This document shows positions 35,607 to 46,449 of a DNA stretch of 64,000 nucleotides, one piece after another (position 1 is the first letter of the stretch; every line of letters starts with the position of its first letter). The notes under the pieces were generated by a model. It saw nothing but the letters and a program-made list of their open reading frames with translations. It did not search any database and was not told the DNA's origin. A program made the translations under genes and the position numbers. Source of the DNA: Microstegium vimineum (Eukaryota; Streptophyta; Magnoliopsida; Poales; Poaceae); the NCBI GenBank assembly GCA_022036555.1, contig CM039135.1, positions 38,590,625-38,654,624 on the forward strand, given 5' to 3'.

Positions 35607-38600
35607 GTGCTCACGTGCATCGCGTGCTCCAAGCACCTCCCGGGCGGCGCGCCGCCGCTGCGCGAGCCGCCGGAGGAAGAAGAAGACGACGACGACCACA
35701 CCATCGCCGGAGGCGGCGGTGAATCGGCGACGATGCCCGGCACGAGGCAGGCCGTCAAGTCGCTCACCGCCCAGGTTGGTCGCTGTGCTTGAGTTCTTGA
35801 AATGTCCCCCCTTGGGTGTCGAGAATTGAAATCCAGGGGTTGTTCTCGGTGCCTTCATGATTTTCCGATCATGAAATGGACCAGGGTTCCAATCGCTGTT
35901 GGCTTAGGCGGAGTGGCAAAATTCGTTTTTTTTTTGTATGTGTATCTGATCAAATGTACCTTGCCTTGGCCTGGGAGAAGCAGAAACTAGTACGGATTAG
36001 GCATGCTTTGGGGGGTTTGAGGCGTTGGAATGGTTGAATTTCTCCAAAATCTCAACGTTTTTCGGAACTTTTGGTAGAAAATTTGCTTTGGCGGTGTGAA
36101 GTGTGAGTTGGACACTACGATTTTTTTTTGCGAGTGGGGACACTACGATTGATGGGAGATTTTCGTGGGTGTCAGATCAAGGACATAGCACTGAAGGCGT
36201 CGGGCGCGTACCGGCACTGCAAGCCGTGCGCTGGCACGTCCTCCCCGGCGGCGTCTCGGCGGCAGCAACCGTACTACCACGGCGCGTACGCGGAGTCCGG
36301 GTCCGACCGCTTCCACTACGCGTACCAGCGCGCCGGCAGCTCCGCAGCATCGACGCCGAGGCTGCGCACGGGGGGTACGATGTCCAGCGGTGACATCACG
36401 CCGTCGGTCAGCGCGCGCACCGACTTCCTCGAAGGGGACGATGAAGAGGAAACGGCGGCTGGCAGCAGCGAGGAGGATGAAGCGAAGGAGTGGGTCGCCC
36501 AGGTAGAATCCGGGGTGCTCATCACCTTTGTCTCGCTGCCGCGCGGCGGCAATGGTCTGAAGCGCATCCGATTCAGGTGAGGTCTCTCTCATTTGTATCA
36601 AACATTTGCTTCATTGGTGTGCCAAACATTTGATTCATTGGTAGAACAACTTGGTTGATACTTGCAACAGATATTAGTGCTTACAATTCAATAAATTTGG
36701 TTCAGATTTTTAGTTTATTTTAGTTGGATGTTGGGGGCCTTCCCCTTCTCCATTGCCCAAGCAATCAGAAAACATAGGTTTGCGTATCTGCGATGCAGAA
36801 TTTTGTGCATTCTGCTTCGTTTATTTAAGGAAACTTGTTCCTTCTGTTCCTGAATGATTTTTCTTGAGTTCCAGGATTGTTTCATAAGTTTCCATGTGGA
36901 AAACTGAGGAAGCAAAATGAGTAATAAAGACATTGGTCCCAAAAAAACTGAAGTGTCTAATCTGGGAAAAATTTAAACTTTGATCTTGTTATCTAAATTT
37001 GGAGTTCCAAATTCCAATGAACCTTTTGTTGAGTATTGGTTTGATCTTTTTAGGTAAATGAGCCAAGTTTATGCTTTATCTTGCTTTTTTCCGTTGTTGT
37101 TTTGTTCCTTTTGATCTTTTCCACCTTTGCTTTCATGAGAAGGTTGGAATTTGAAAGAGGAAAAGAAAGGAGATTATCCACTAAGAATAAATGGAGAAGG
37201 AAGGGATAAAGACATATCTTACCTTTCAAAGAGTCCAATAGAACCTCTGATTCATCACTGTCCTGAACAATGCGTAAAAGACATCGCTTTGGGCACTCCT
37301 ATGATTACATGAGTTAGAATTAGAAGGAATTTTTTGAACAATGCACAATAGATTTCTAAATTTTAGGGGAACTGTGAGAATCTCAACACCTGCAACTTCT
37401 GTGGATGACTGCAGTCCTTCTGCAATTCCAATATCTCTCTTTTCTAGACATAAGTTATTTGTGTATTCCAAAGAAAAAATATTCTACTTGTCTCCGCCAC
37501 CAAGAAATTAGAAAAGGCACATATAAGATGTTTTGCCATCAGATTAGTGTTTAATCAGCGCAGGCAGTTATAAGTGTGTCTGTACAATATGGCTTGAATA
37601 GGTTAGTTAAAAAGCCCACGGAAATTTGCTATGTGATCTCTTATTTCTCAAAGCATCATGTGTTCGTTTCTGACAAAATTTCCATTCTTCAAATGGTACA
37701 CTGTGCATTTGAACTACATGGATCTAAGGGCATGATTCCTACAATGAGCATCTAGTTAGTCACTCACATGCTGCAACAGGACAGTACCTGGATCTGTCTG
37801 CCAGAAAGCTAATAGATTTGTACTTCTAAATTATTCATCAGAGCAGCAAGTAAATGCTACTTACATTTCAAACTCTACTAGGTAGAATAGCTCTGAAGCC
37901 AAACCTTGCACATTCGTGCTTCTATGAGTCCATGCCATACATTTCACACTAGTTTTTTTCTTCCTGCTCTATAATGAGATTATTAGGTTAAGACAGTAGA
38001 GGACCACCATCTAGTAGTCTTAATGGAAAAAAATTAAAGGACAAAAACTGCAAGTACTGGTTGTGTTTGTTCATTGTCCTTCTGTAATAAAGAAAGCGTA
38101 GCCTTGCTTTGGTATCTCATTATTCTAATGGGGTCCCCCACCCCCTGCTTACACGGGGAGCCAACCAGCCTAGATAATTGGATTGGTGGCACTTCTTTGG
38201 CTATTTTATTTGAAGTAGTGCTGGCTTTCTTGTAGATCTTGTAAATGACTCCTAGAAACTTGATACATACATTATCAATGAAAAAAGATACCTGTGAAAT
38301 TTATTATGATATTCTGAACTTTTGAAATGGTTAAGTTATTTTTTTTTAGATTGGAATGTATTTCCGTATTAGGAATGTTATGAGAGAAGTTCCTCGTAGC
38401 ACGCTTCTTTGATTACTTGCCACCAGTAATGTCACATGGGACGATAGCGTAATAAAAGATTGTTATTCTATTTGGGAAAACGAACTGAATTTAGAATGTT
38501 AATATGGTTCACTTGTAGCTATCTTGTGGTTTAAAAACAAATCACAAGAGTTTCTGAGTGTTGGTGCTTTATCTGTAAACATGAACTGTAAGAACAATCA

Positions 38601-41062
38601 TTCTTATCACATGTGTTGATTAGCTCAGCAGAACTCAACCAATCATACTCTAAATGAAATGCCCACCAATCATCCATTGATAGTTTGTGTAAAGCTGAAC
38701 ACTGGTAGAGAGAACAATTTTTAGCTGTTCGCCAACAGGAGATTCTAATTCCTAGCTGGAAGAGCAAGTTGGCTAGTAATTTACTTCTTTTCGTAGTTCA
38801 TATAATTTGTAGGAATGGATGGGTATACCTGTATATGAGCATTCTAGCATGGTCCAATATAAACAAAAATGCTCACTTGCTCAATATGGTTTAAGATAAA
38901 CAAAAATATGTTGCTGCACTAAATAAGAATTAGCTTGCATAAGTTTAATGATGTTGGGACAAAATAAGGAGACCGACAAGTTTATCTTCTGTTGGTCCAG
39001 TATGGTCCTTTCTCTTCTTCGCTATTTACTTTACTATATGCTTGCTTCTTGTTTCAGGTGACAAAAGTACAAAACTAAGTGTTTTCTGTATGATAATGAC
39101 AACTTACCAGTTTCTGTTATGTCTTTCATGCATGGACTAATGCATAATAGCCGTGAAATGTTCAACAAATGGCAAGCACAAAGATGGTGGACTGAAAATT
39201 ACGAGAAGGTCATGGAGCTTTACAACGTTCAGAAGCTTAGCAGTCAAGCTGCTCCTCTCCCAAGCATTCCAGGGTCTGAAAATGAGGTAAGAGCCCTTTT
39301 GAATCACTTCTCAAGATGTTCTGATTATTTGCAGCATGCCTTCTTATATTATCCCCTGCTGTGTCATGGCTTGCACTTCATGCAGAGCTCCAAAGACGAT
39401 AACCCAGTTACTGCTCTTAACAAGGGGGAACTACTACATACTAAGTTACACGGATACGGATACGCGTATCGGTATCGGTATCGGTATCGGTATCGGTATC
39501 GGTATCGGTATCGGATATGGATACGCCAATATCCCAAACAACCCGATACGCGGATACGTTTGATATTAAAAATAAAATAAAATAAAATAGATAAAAATGC
39601 AAATTAGCAGTAGGTATGAAGGTCTCAAATAGCAGCGCTCAAATTGGGAGACGTCATCGCAGCGGAGATCCTAAACAAGATGAGACAGAGATGGAATAAG
39701 CCTACGAGACATCAGCTACCACTACGATTCTATTAACTGAAGCAGAGCTGCAAAGGAGAATCAGGAAGGAGAATGAAGGAAGCCAGGAAGGAAGCTCACC
39801 GTCGCAGCCTGGTGGGCGAATTGGCAGGGGCGAAGCTCGTCGCCGGCGAGCAGGGACGGACGGTCGTCGCCGGCGGGCGGCAGACAGCTGGGAGCTCGCG
39901 GAACGGCGTCACCGCGCGGGGAGGAATCCCGCTGCGGGCGGCTGCGGCTGCCGGCGAGCAGGACGGTCGGACGTCCTCGCCGGGATGCTCGTCGCCGGCG
40001 AAGGCTCGTCGCCGGTGCAGCGCGCGGCGGGCAGGCTGGCGGCTCGCGGCGTCACGCGGTGACTCGCGACTCGGCTGGCGACGCGATGCGGCGCGCGCCT
40101 GGGTGCTAGGGCAACGGATATCTGTCCCCTGTTGGGCCAGGCCGTATCCTATAATGGGTCAGGCCGTATCCATTTACACAGATACGTGTATCGGAGTTTC
40201 TCAAAAATTAATAAAATAGGATACTCCGCCGATCGGACGTGTATCCGTATCCTCGGATATGCGATACGCGTATGCCTTGGAGTATCGGGGTAACGTAGAC
40301 TACATACTTCGCACAGACCACTAAAAGGTAGTGGAGCTATAGGATATTCATCTTCAGATTGTCTTCAGCACCAACCCAATCATCTTGGCAACATTTACCG
40401 CCAAGACCGCTACCTTGGGCACCAATGCTATGATTCAGTTGGACTGGCATCAACGCCTAAGTTATCAAGCATTAGTGGAGCAAAGACAGAAACTTCTATG
40501 GACGCATCTGTGTGGACAAGCTCATCCCCTGAAGAGGTCGATCGATCAGGTGAACTTTCAGCCTCCGTTAGCAACGCAAGTGACCAAGAGAGGGAATGGG
40601 TAGAAGAGGACGAGCCTGGTGTGTATATTACTATTCGAACTTTGCCTGGTGGCATCAGAGAACTACGTCGAGTCAGATTCAGGTTTGCTGATTTCTGCTT
40701 ATGATCATGGCTTTTAGATAGGCTGATATTAGTGGGTTTGTGAACAGAACTATTATCTCCCTCCAATTATTATGTGCTCATTGAGAGCCTGGACAAAGAT
40801 ATTGCTACTCAATTTGCAAACTAAACTGGTATCAACCATAGTATGAATGAGATTTTAGTTTGCATTATTCATCAGATTTTAGCTTACTTTTAAGAACACA
40901 TTGGCTGATTATAAAATCAAGAACCTCTGTCCTTTTTTGATATGGTTGGAGAACTTACTCTTTTCTGTCTGTTCTTTGTGCAGCCGAGAGAGATTCAGTG
41001 AGATGCATGCCAGGTTGTGGTGGGAAGAAAACCGAGCGAGGATACATGAGCAATATCTCTGA
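35607..41062 (+). CDS. BRXL: BREVIS RADIX-like gene, interrupted in exon 4
   Basis: Exons: 35607-35774, 36176-36576, 39151-39286, 39386-39442 joined in frame to 40309-40682, and 40984-41062. Without the insertion it encodes 404 aa. The N-terminus MLTCIACSKHL (Cys4, Cys7) is the conserved, probably acylated BRX start, and KASGAYRHCKPC is the next conserved block. BRX domain 1 (about residues 161-217) has EWVAQVESGV...RWWTENYEKVMELYNVQ; domain 2 (about 347-404) has EWVEEDEPGVYITI...RLWWEENRARIHEQYL. BRX proteins are plasma-membrane and nuclear regulators of auxin-linked growth; rice BRXL4 affects tiller angle. Exon 4 is split by a Mutator-like element (39443-40298), and translation through it stops at 39580, after domain 1. 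Everything downstream of the insertion is still open and spliceable, so the insertion looks recent. Intron 2 is 2.57 kb. Confidence 0.9.
39433..40308 (+). mobile_element. Mutator-like insertion in the BRX-like exon
   Basis: The body is 39443-40298 (856 bp), flanked by identical ACTACATACT at 39433-39442 and 40299-40308. The ends are an imperfect inverted repeat (left AAGTTACACGGATAC, right from outside CTACGTTACCCCGATAC), with subterminal GTATCG and GGATACG words at both ends. A duplication of 9-10 bp with such ends suggests a Mutator-like element; an 8-bp hAT reading is less likely. The middle (39770-40130) is GC-rich with a 148-codon open frame that looks like low-complexity captured sequence, not a transposase. 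Insertion plus duplication add 866 bp, not a multiple of three, so even a stop-free version would shift the BRX frame. Confidence 0.85.
39460..39516 (+). repeat. TATCGG hexanucleotide repeat
   Basis: About eight tandem copies of TATCGG in the left subterminal part of the insertion. Read in the BRX frame it gives alternating Tyr-Arg residues. Confidence 0.9.
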
Positions 41063-42359
41063 GAGAAGACTTGTCAATTGCATTTTACCATTCGCTACTT
41101 CTACCATCATAGAAACATCTCTGTACATCGGGCACTAACATCGGGTCATCAGGTTTGCTACTTGCAGGCGCAACAATGACCCTGGGCTGGGCAGCTAGCA
41201 CCGTTTGCATTGCATGTATGACAGGACTGACAGTGGACATCGAGGCTTTTTTTTTGTGTCTAACGTTTGCTCTGTTTGTGTGATATTCACATATTTTCTT
41301 TTTCCTGCGTTGTCGTTAGTCGGTCTGGGTAGACGGTTATGTGAGAAAAAAAAATGAGCAATTGTACCTTTTTATCAGCCATAAGTTGCTGTTTTGGAAA
41401 ACAAAACTGGACAGATGGCTTCATGATAATCACCAAATTGACGCATGTTTTTTTTTAAAAAAAAAAAACTGATGGCTAGTCCAAGCATGGGTACTAGTGA
41501 TCCTCCGGATGTATAGTTATTTTCGTGCACCAAGAACAGAAGCTTTGAGAGAGATTGTTTATGTGCATTAGTCTTAATTTGTATTGGATCTTATACAGTA
41601 CTCCCTTTATCCTAAAATAACCACACATTTCGCTTCTTATTTGCTTCCCGAGGAGTGACTTTTTTTAATGATACTTATGATAAATATTAATATCTTTTTA
41701 TCTATCTGGTCAAACATTAAAATGTTTCACTCATCAAGAAGCAAGATATACAGTTATTTTGTGGTGGAGAGAGTATCATCAAAGCTAGTATAAACATATG
41801 CAATGTCTTTTGTTTGGTTGTTCAGCACAAACAAACTATATTTGGTAAGATTTTGTTTGGTTACTTATATTATATTGTGTTGCACGTAGTCACCGATATG
41901 TGCCAGAAGGCTTGTGTTCTAATCTTGGTGAGGAAGGTGAAGGGTCAATGGCTTCATCAAATCTCTTAATCTCTGTTTCAATGTTATTATTGTTTTTTGT
42001 TTGTTTCTTTATGCCATAGTCTTTTTTTTTTCTAGACCCCTGTATTTCTGCTACTCTGTAATTCTGTTTTGTTTTTTTTAAAAAAAAAAATCATCTGTAG
42101 AGGCGAAAGCCCCTCCAGTCTCCTCAAAAAAGTGAAGAGATTGCACTTTTGTGTGCCCCATTAATATTGATTTGTGCAAAACTGCATTGACTAATGTGAC
42201 TAAATTTAGCGTACTAGATAATGTTGTATTAAGCTTTAAGCAACGTGCAGGCCTGTCTAAGAGTTTCTTCACGAGAACCAAACAAGAGCAAATTGCACTA
42301 CACAAAGTCTGGATATATAGACTAATGCACCTAATCGATCGGACTGTTTAATTCTATGC
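41063..42359. other. Region after the BRX-like gene
   Basis: The first 200-300 bp probably hold the BRX-like 3' UTR. The rest is AT-rich and contains a Stowaway MITE (41601-41773), listed separately. No gene seen. Confidence 0.4.
41599..41775. mobile_element. Stowaway MITE
   Basis: The body is 41601-41773 (173 bp). Left end CTCCCTTTATCCTAAAATAA; right end read inward CTCTCTCCACCACAAAATAA. Flanked by TA on both sides. AT-rich interior without coding. Confidence 0.8.
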
Positions 42360-43957
42360 ATATCTGAAAGGATCAAGATGTCCAAGAGAGGAGTGAATTG
42401 GACTCTTTTTAATTTCTAAACAAGAATTAAACCTATAAAGAGCCAATTAACCCCCTAGTGCCTACCGCTTGTGTGTCCTAACTAGAAAGCGGTAGCAAGT
42501 CAATAGAAAGCGAAAACTTCCTATACAATTCTAGTATGAATTGAAAGACAAATGTGGAAAGTAATGCGGTAAGAAAGAGCTAGGGAAAGAGATGCTTGAC
42601 ACGGCGATGTTTTGCCGAGGTATCGAGGAGTCGACACTCCCCCCTAGTCCTCGTTGGAGCACCTCGCAAGGTATAACTCCCCCTCAATCCCGCGCAAGGG
42701 ATGAGTGCTCTCTACGGGTTGATTCTTCGCCACTCCGGCTCGGTGAATCGCCCACAACCGATCACAACGTCGATGGAGAAGGGCCGCCGACAATCGTCCG
42801 GCGATCACCTTCCTCCAAGCACCACCGGACCGTCTAGGTGATGTCGATCACCAAGAGTAACAAGCTTCGATCTTCGTTTGACTCACTCAAGCTTCACAAC
42901 TAGAGGATGCACACTTGAACTCTTGGATGAACTAGAGGAGAGGATGGATGAAATCGCGAATCACTCTCTCACTCTAGGGCTCTTGCTCTCTTCCCAACCT
43001 TCTCAACAAACTCAGCAACTCAAATGAGCAAATGCGAGGTGGGAGAGAAGTGTGAGGAGCTATAAATAGCCCCTCAGAAAACTAGCTCGGGCTGACAACT
43101 TAAGTTGGTGACGGACGCTCCGTCGCATGCCCCAATGGCTAGTTCTGCACAAAGTTTGGGCGACAGACGCTCCGACGCCTAAGTGACAGACGCTCTGACG
43201 CCCTGCCCAACGGCTATCTCTGATACGATTTCCCAGCGACGGACGCTCCGTCACAGGGGCGACGGACGCTCATCCCAGCGTCCGACGCTACATTCTGGTT
43301 CGGGCTGAAAACCACTCTCACTGGAAGGTCGACAGACGCTCTCCAAGCGTCCGACGCTTGACCGACGGACAGCGTCCGTCGAACCCTGAAGAACTTAGCC
43401 AGAAAACACAGCCACTGGAAGGCCGACGGACGCTGTGGACTTAACCACCCAGCGTCCGACGCCTTTGTCTGACGCGACGGACAGCGTCCGACGCCTCCGT
43501 CAGGAGCGTCCGTCGCCCAGAAAACAGGCCTCTCAACTTCGTTTTTCGTCGCGATGAATATGGAAGATGTTCTAGGCTATCTTATGGTCATCATAGGCTT
43601 GCTTAGAGTTAAGGAAGACAAGTGTGCACCACACCTAGTTCAGAAGCTTTCCTAAGTCAAGCTACTAGTCTCAACCCCTCTTAATAGTATCGTCAAAGAT
43701 CAAATAGAATCCCTATCTATTTCTAAGTGCCCTTCATCACCTTATGACACTTAGCCTATCATTCTAGGGTCTTCATCATGTCTCTTTGAAATCCGAAACG
43801 ATATCCATCTTGGGGCTAGGTGATGACCATTAATGCCCATTCGTTTTGATCACCATGGCTAAGCTACGCATAGCCTCTGCAAAACACATGTTAGTCATAA
43901 TAATCGCTAATTGTCGTTAATCACCGAAACCAATTAGGACCATGATTCTTCAATATC
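42360..43957 (-). mobile_element. Solo LTR, Ty1-copia type, with target duplication
   Basis: The LTR is 42365-43952 (1,588 bp), reading on the minus strand from TGAAGAATCATGG to ATCTTGATCCTTTCA. Identical ATATC pentamers flank it at 42360-42364 and 43953-43957, and no internal region follows, so this is a solo LTR. The end CATCTTGATCCTTTCA is familiar from grass copia elements, where a tRNA-iMet primer-binding site normally follows. A TATA-like TATTTATAGC lies at about 43059-43068 on the minus strand. U3 (43100-43520) is crowded with variants of GACGGACGCTCC and GCGTCCGACGC. Confidence 0.88.
43100..43520. repeat. Array of GCGTCCG/CGGACGC words in the solo LTR
   Basis: More than twenty degenerate copies of GACGGACGCT or AGCGTCCGTC in both orientations, spaced irregularly. 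Because the word is partly self-complementary, the array can form many small hairpins. A similar array built on GCGTCCGGAC lies at 7480-7960. Confidence 0.8.
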
Positions 43958-44241
43958 TAGGTTAGTGAACAAAAGGGCTAGTAGTAAAATTATTTGTGCA
44001 AATAGTTCAAGAACAAAGAAACTCAAAAGGTATATAAATATTCGCTGTTGATGTTTGGAGCTATCAGACTGCGAATGTTCTGAGCACATTAAAAACCCAG
44101 AAAGAATGCAATGTTTTAACAAAGTAAAAGGATGTTTTAGAAGGCAGCATCTCGAACTATTGATGGCTTGAAAAGAGAAAAACCTGAAGCCAACCATCTT
44201 CAGTTTGCATGCTACCTGCCTACTTCGATACTCTTTAATCT

Positions 44242-44473
44242 TTATGTCTTATTTGGTTTCCATAAGTCAGGTGACTTATAAGTCATGACTGTTTGATTTA
44301 CAATGTCTTAAGTCATGCATGATAGGGTGGAGTGTGATCCCCAAACAAAAAAGATGTGCTCCCATTTAAAAAGAGGGTGATTTATAAGTTAGGAAGTGTT
44401 TGACAAAATAAGTTACTTTTTTTACTTTTAGACTTATAAGTCACCTAACTTATGTTGACAAAATAATGCCTTA
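44242..44473. mobile_element. Tourist-like MITE
   Basis: The body is 44245-44470 (226 bp). Inverted ends of about 40 bp share CATAAGT(C/T)AGGTGACTTA. TTA lies on both sides (44242-44244 and 44471-44473). No coding. Confidence 0.75.
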
Positions 44474-44600
44474 AACCTTTTCACAACCAGCTGCTATACC
44501 AGAACTGGAAAAACCGATGAAGCGAAAAGCACGAAACCAGTGTGCTCCTCCCAATCAGGGGTCGTAGGAGAATTTACTTTGGGCAGATTAATCATATTTT

Positions 44601-44781
44601 GACCCTGTTTGGATTGGAGGGACTAGTGACTAGTGACTTCTATATAGTAGTCTCAAATAGCAGCTCCCTTGAGACTTCTATATAGTAGTCACTACTAGTC
44701 CCTTTAATAGTCCAAATGTTTGGTAAAATTGGAACTAATTAGTAGTCACTAGTCACTGGTCCCTCCAATCCAAACAGAGTC
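44601..44781. mobile_element. MITE with GACYCTGTTTGGATTGGAGG ends
   Basis: 181 bp with about 24-bp near-perfect inverted ends (GACCCTGTTTGGATTGGAGG and GACTCTGTTTGGATTGGAGG read inward). Inside are repeated AGTGACTAGT and AGTAGTCAC words. No exact target duplication seen, so the superfamily is uncertain. It ends just before the DUF716 pseudogene. Confidence 0.65.
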
Positions 44782-44787
44782 TCTAGA

Positions 44788-45668
44788 CTAGCGGATTTCC
44801 ATCTTCACCGTCATCATCATCGTCTTCATCTTCTCCATGGCCGTTTCCGCTAACCAGCGGCACGTGCCGCGGCTCCTCCTTGTAGAGGCTGCACATCCGG
44901 TGGTAGAGCACGACGTACGGTGGCGGACAGGCACCAGCTGAACTGCAGGTTGACGAGCGCTTTGGCGCGGGCGAGCGCGCCGCCTTCGTCGCGGCACCGC
45001 GTGACGTCGTGCCCGTCCTCGCGGCTCAGGACGCATCCCTTGGGCAGGAGCGCCGGCGTCCACAGCATGACACCCATGGCAACGAACCGGACAGACGCCC
45101 TGAAGCACCAGGCTCACCGCGAAGCTCCGGGGCGCCGAGAACCGTCGTGGCGAGCGTGATGGCGACGACGCGCCCTGCAGGAGGAGGTGGTACTGGCCCT
45201 CCACGCCCACGTGGTCCGCCGAGTGGAGTGGAGGTGGAACAGCATCAGCTCCTGCGCGAACGCCGCGGCGACGGCGAGCTGGAACACCGCGTCCCGGCAC
45301 GGCGCCCGGGCGCGGTCGAGGAGGATGGCGGCCGCGGGCGAGATGGACGCGTGCTCGAAGTTGTGGAGGTGGTCGGAGGGCACGGTGCCGTCGTCGTCCA
45401 ACGGCTGGTGCCTCGCTGGGCCGACGACGAGCTCCATGAAGATCGGATGGACGCGACGGCGCCGGCGATGACGAGAGTGAGCTCCAGGTGGTGCGCGCCG
45501 CCGCCGCGCACGGGGAACCATACGGGCGCGACGTAGGAGCCGGGACGCAGAAGGAAGAGCTTACATCATAGAGATGCCATAGGCCGACCAAGGAAAAAGT
45601 ATAATCTCTAGATGTAGCTGTAGAGATGCCATAGGCCGACGACGATGAAGCCCACTCCCGGTGCCCAT
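44788..45668 (-). pseudogene. DUF716/TMEM45 family pseudogene
   Basis: A broken relative of the intact gene at 51214-52119, same strand. In order on the minus strand: an ATG at 45668 (MGTGSG), then after a frame change FIVVGLWHLYSYI, a repeat of VGLWHLY, SYVAPVWFPVRGGGAHHLELTLV, QELMLFHLHS and, in a new frame, ADHVGVEGQYHLLLQG, and finally NLQFSW. Two small duplications break it: one repeats the GLWHLY codons (GATGCCATAGGCC at about 45572 and 45625), the other repeats CACTC at about 45217-45226 within the family signature HSADHxGxEGxYH. Several further frame changes follow. The intact family encodes a multi-pass membrane protein of unknown biochemical role. Good sequence outside the breaks suggests recent loss. 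Confidence 0.85.
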
Positions 45669-46449
45669 GACTCGCCGGAGTTGAGTTGGGTCCCTGACTC
45701 CCTGTGCTTGTTCTCCGGTGTGGGCGTGTAGGAGAGCAAGGCAGCAACCAGCAAGCGATGGTGTGGCGTTTTGTGTGTGAGGTCTACTCGCTCTGTCTAA
45801 AATAAAAATCATTCTTGTTTCTCGATAAATCAACTTTTTAAAACTTTAACTAATTATATATAAATTTTTTTAATATTTATAATACATAATTAATATCATT
45901 ATATATATTACTTTCATAATAAATTTATTTAGATATATAAATATTGTATGTATTTTTTACAAATCTAGTTAAAGTTAAAATTTTTTGATCTACACATATT
46001 TCATAGCATATCTATTCAACGTGTAAAGAATATGGACCATGACAAGAGTTTAGTGATTTTGATAGTTAATTATGAACAATATAATTTGGACTAACAACGT
46101 GTGCTAGTATATAAGGTAAGTGAAGAGATCTCAAGCAATCAAGTTGAAGATCTAAAGCATGGCCATATAATTGGCATGTGAAACATATTACCAATTATTT
46201 ATTTGGTCATGTTTCCTCTTACCTCAATATGTTTTTTCTATATTTTTGTCAAGCTTTATATGTTTTTAACTTTTTAGAATCTCCCACAACTGAAAAGCAT
46301 AAAAGGAAGACAATGTTATGGTGCGGTTTTTTTTCGTTCTCGAGAAAGTCTGTCGTACGACCTGTGGACAGAAGTAAAGAAAACGCAACAGAACTAAACA
46401 AAACACGCTTACGGTGTCGTAAATTTTTTCCGCTCGCAAGCCGCCCCAC
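45669..46449. other. Intergenic AT-rich DNA
   Basis: No gene seen. A CTCGCTCTGTCTAAAATAAA end at about 45789 resembles one Stowaway terminus, but the matching end is not clear. Confidence 0.35.

Noticed and set aside
39773..40219. 148-codon frame in the exon insertion as a transposase
   Set aside because: Composition is low-complexity Arg/Ala/Gly with no transposase motif; the element looks non-autonomous.
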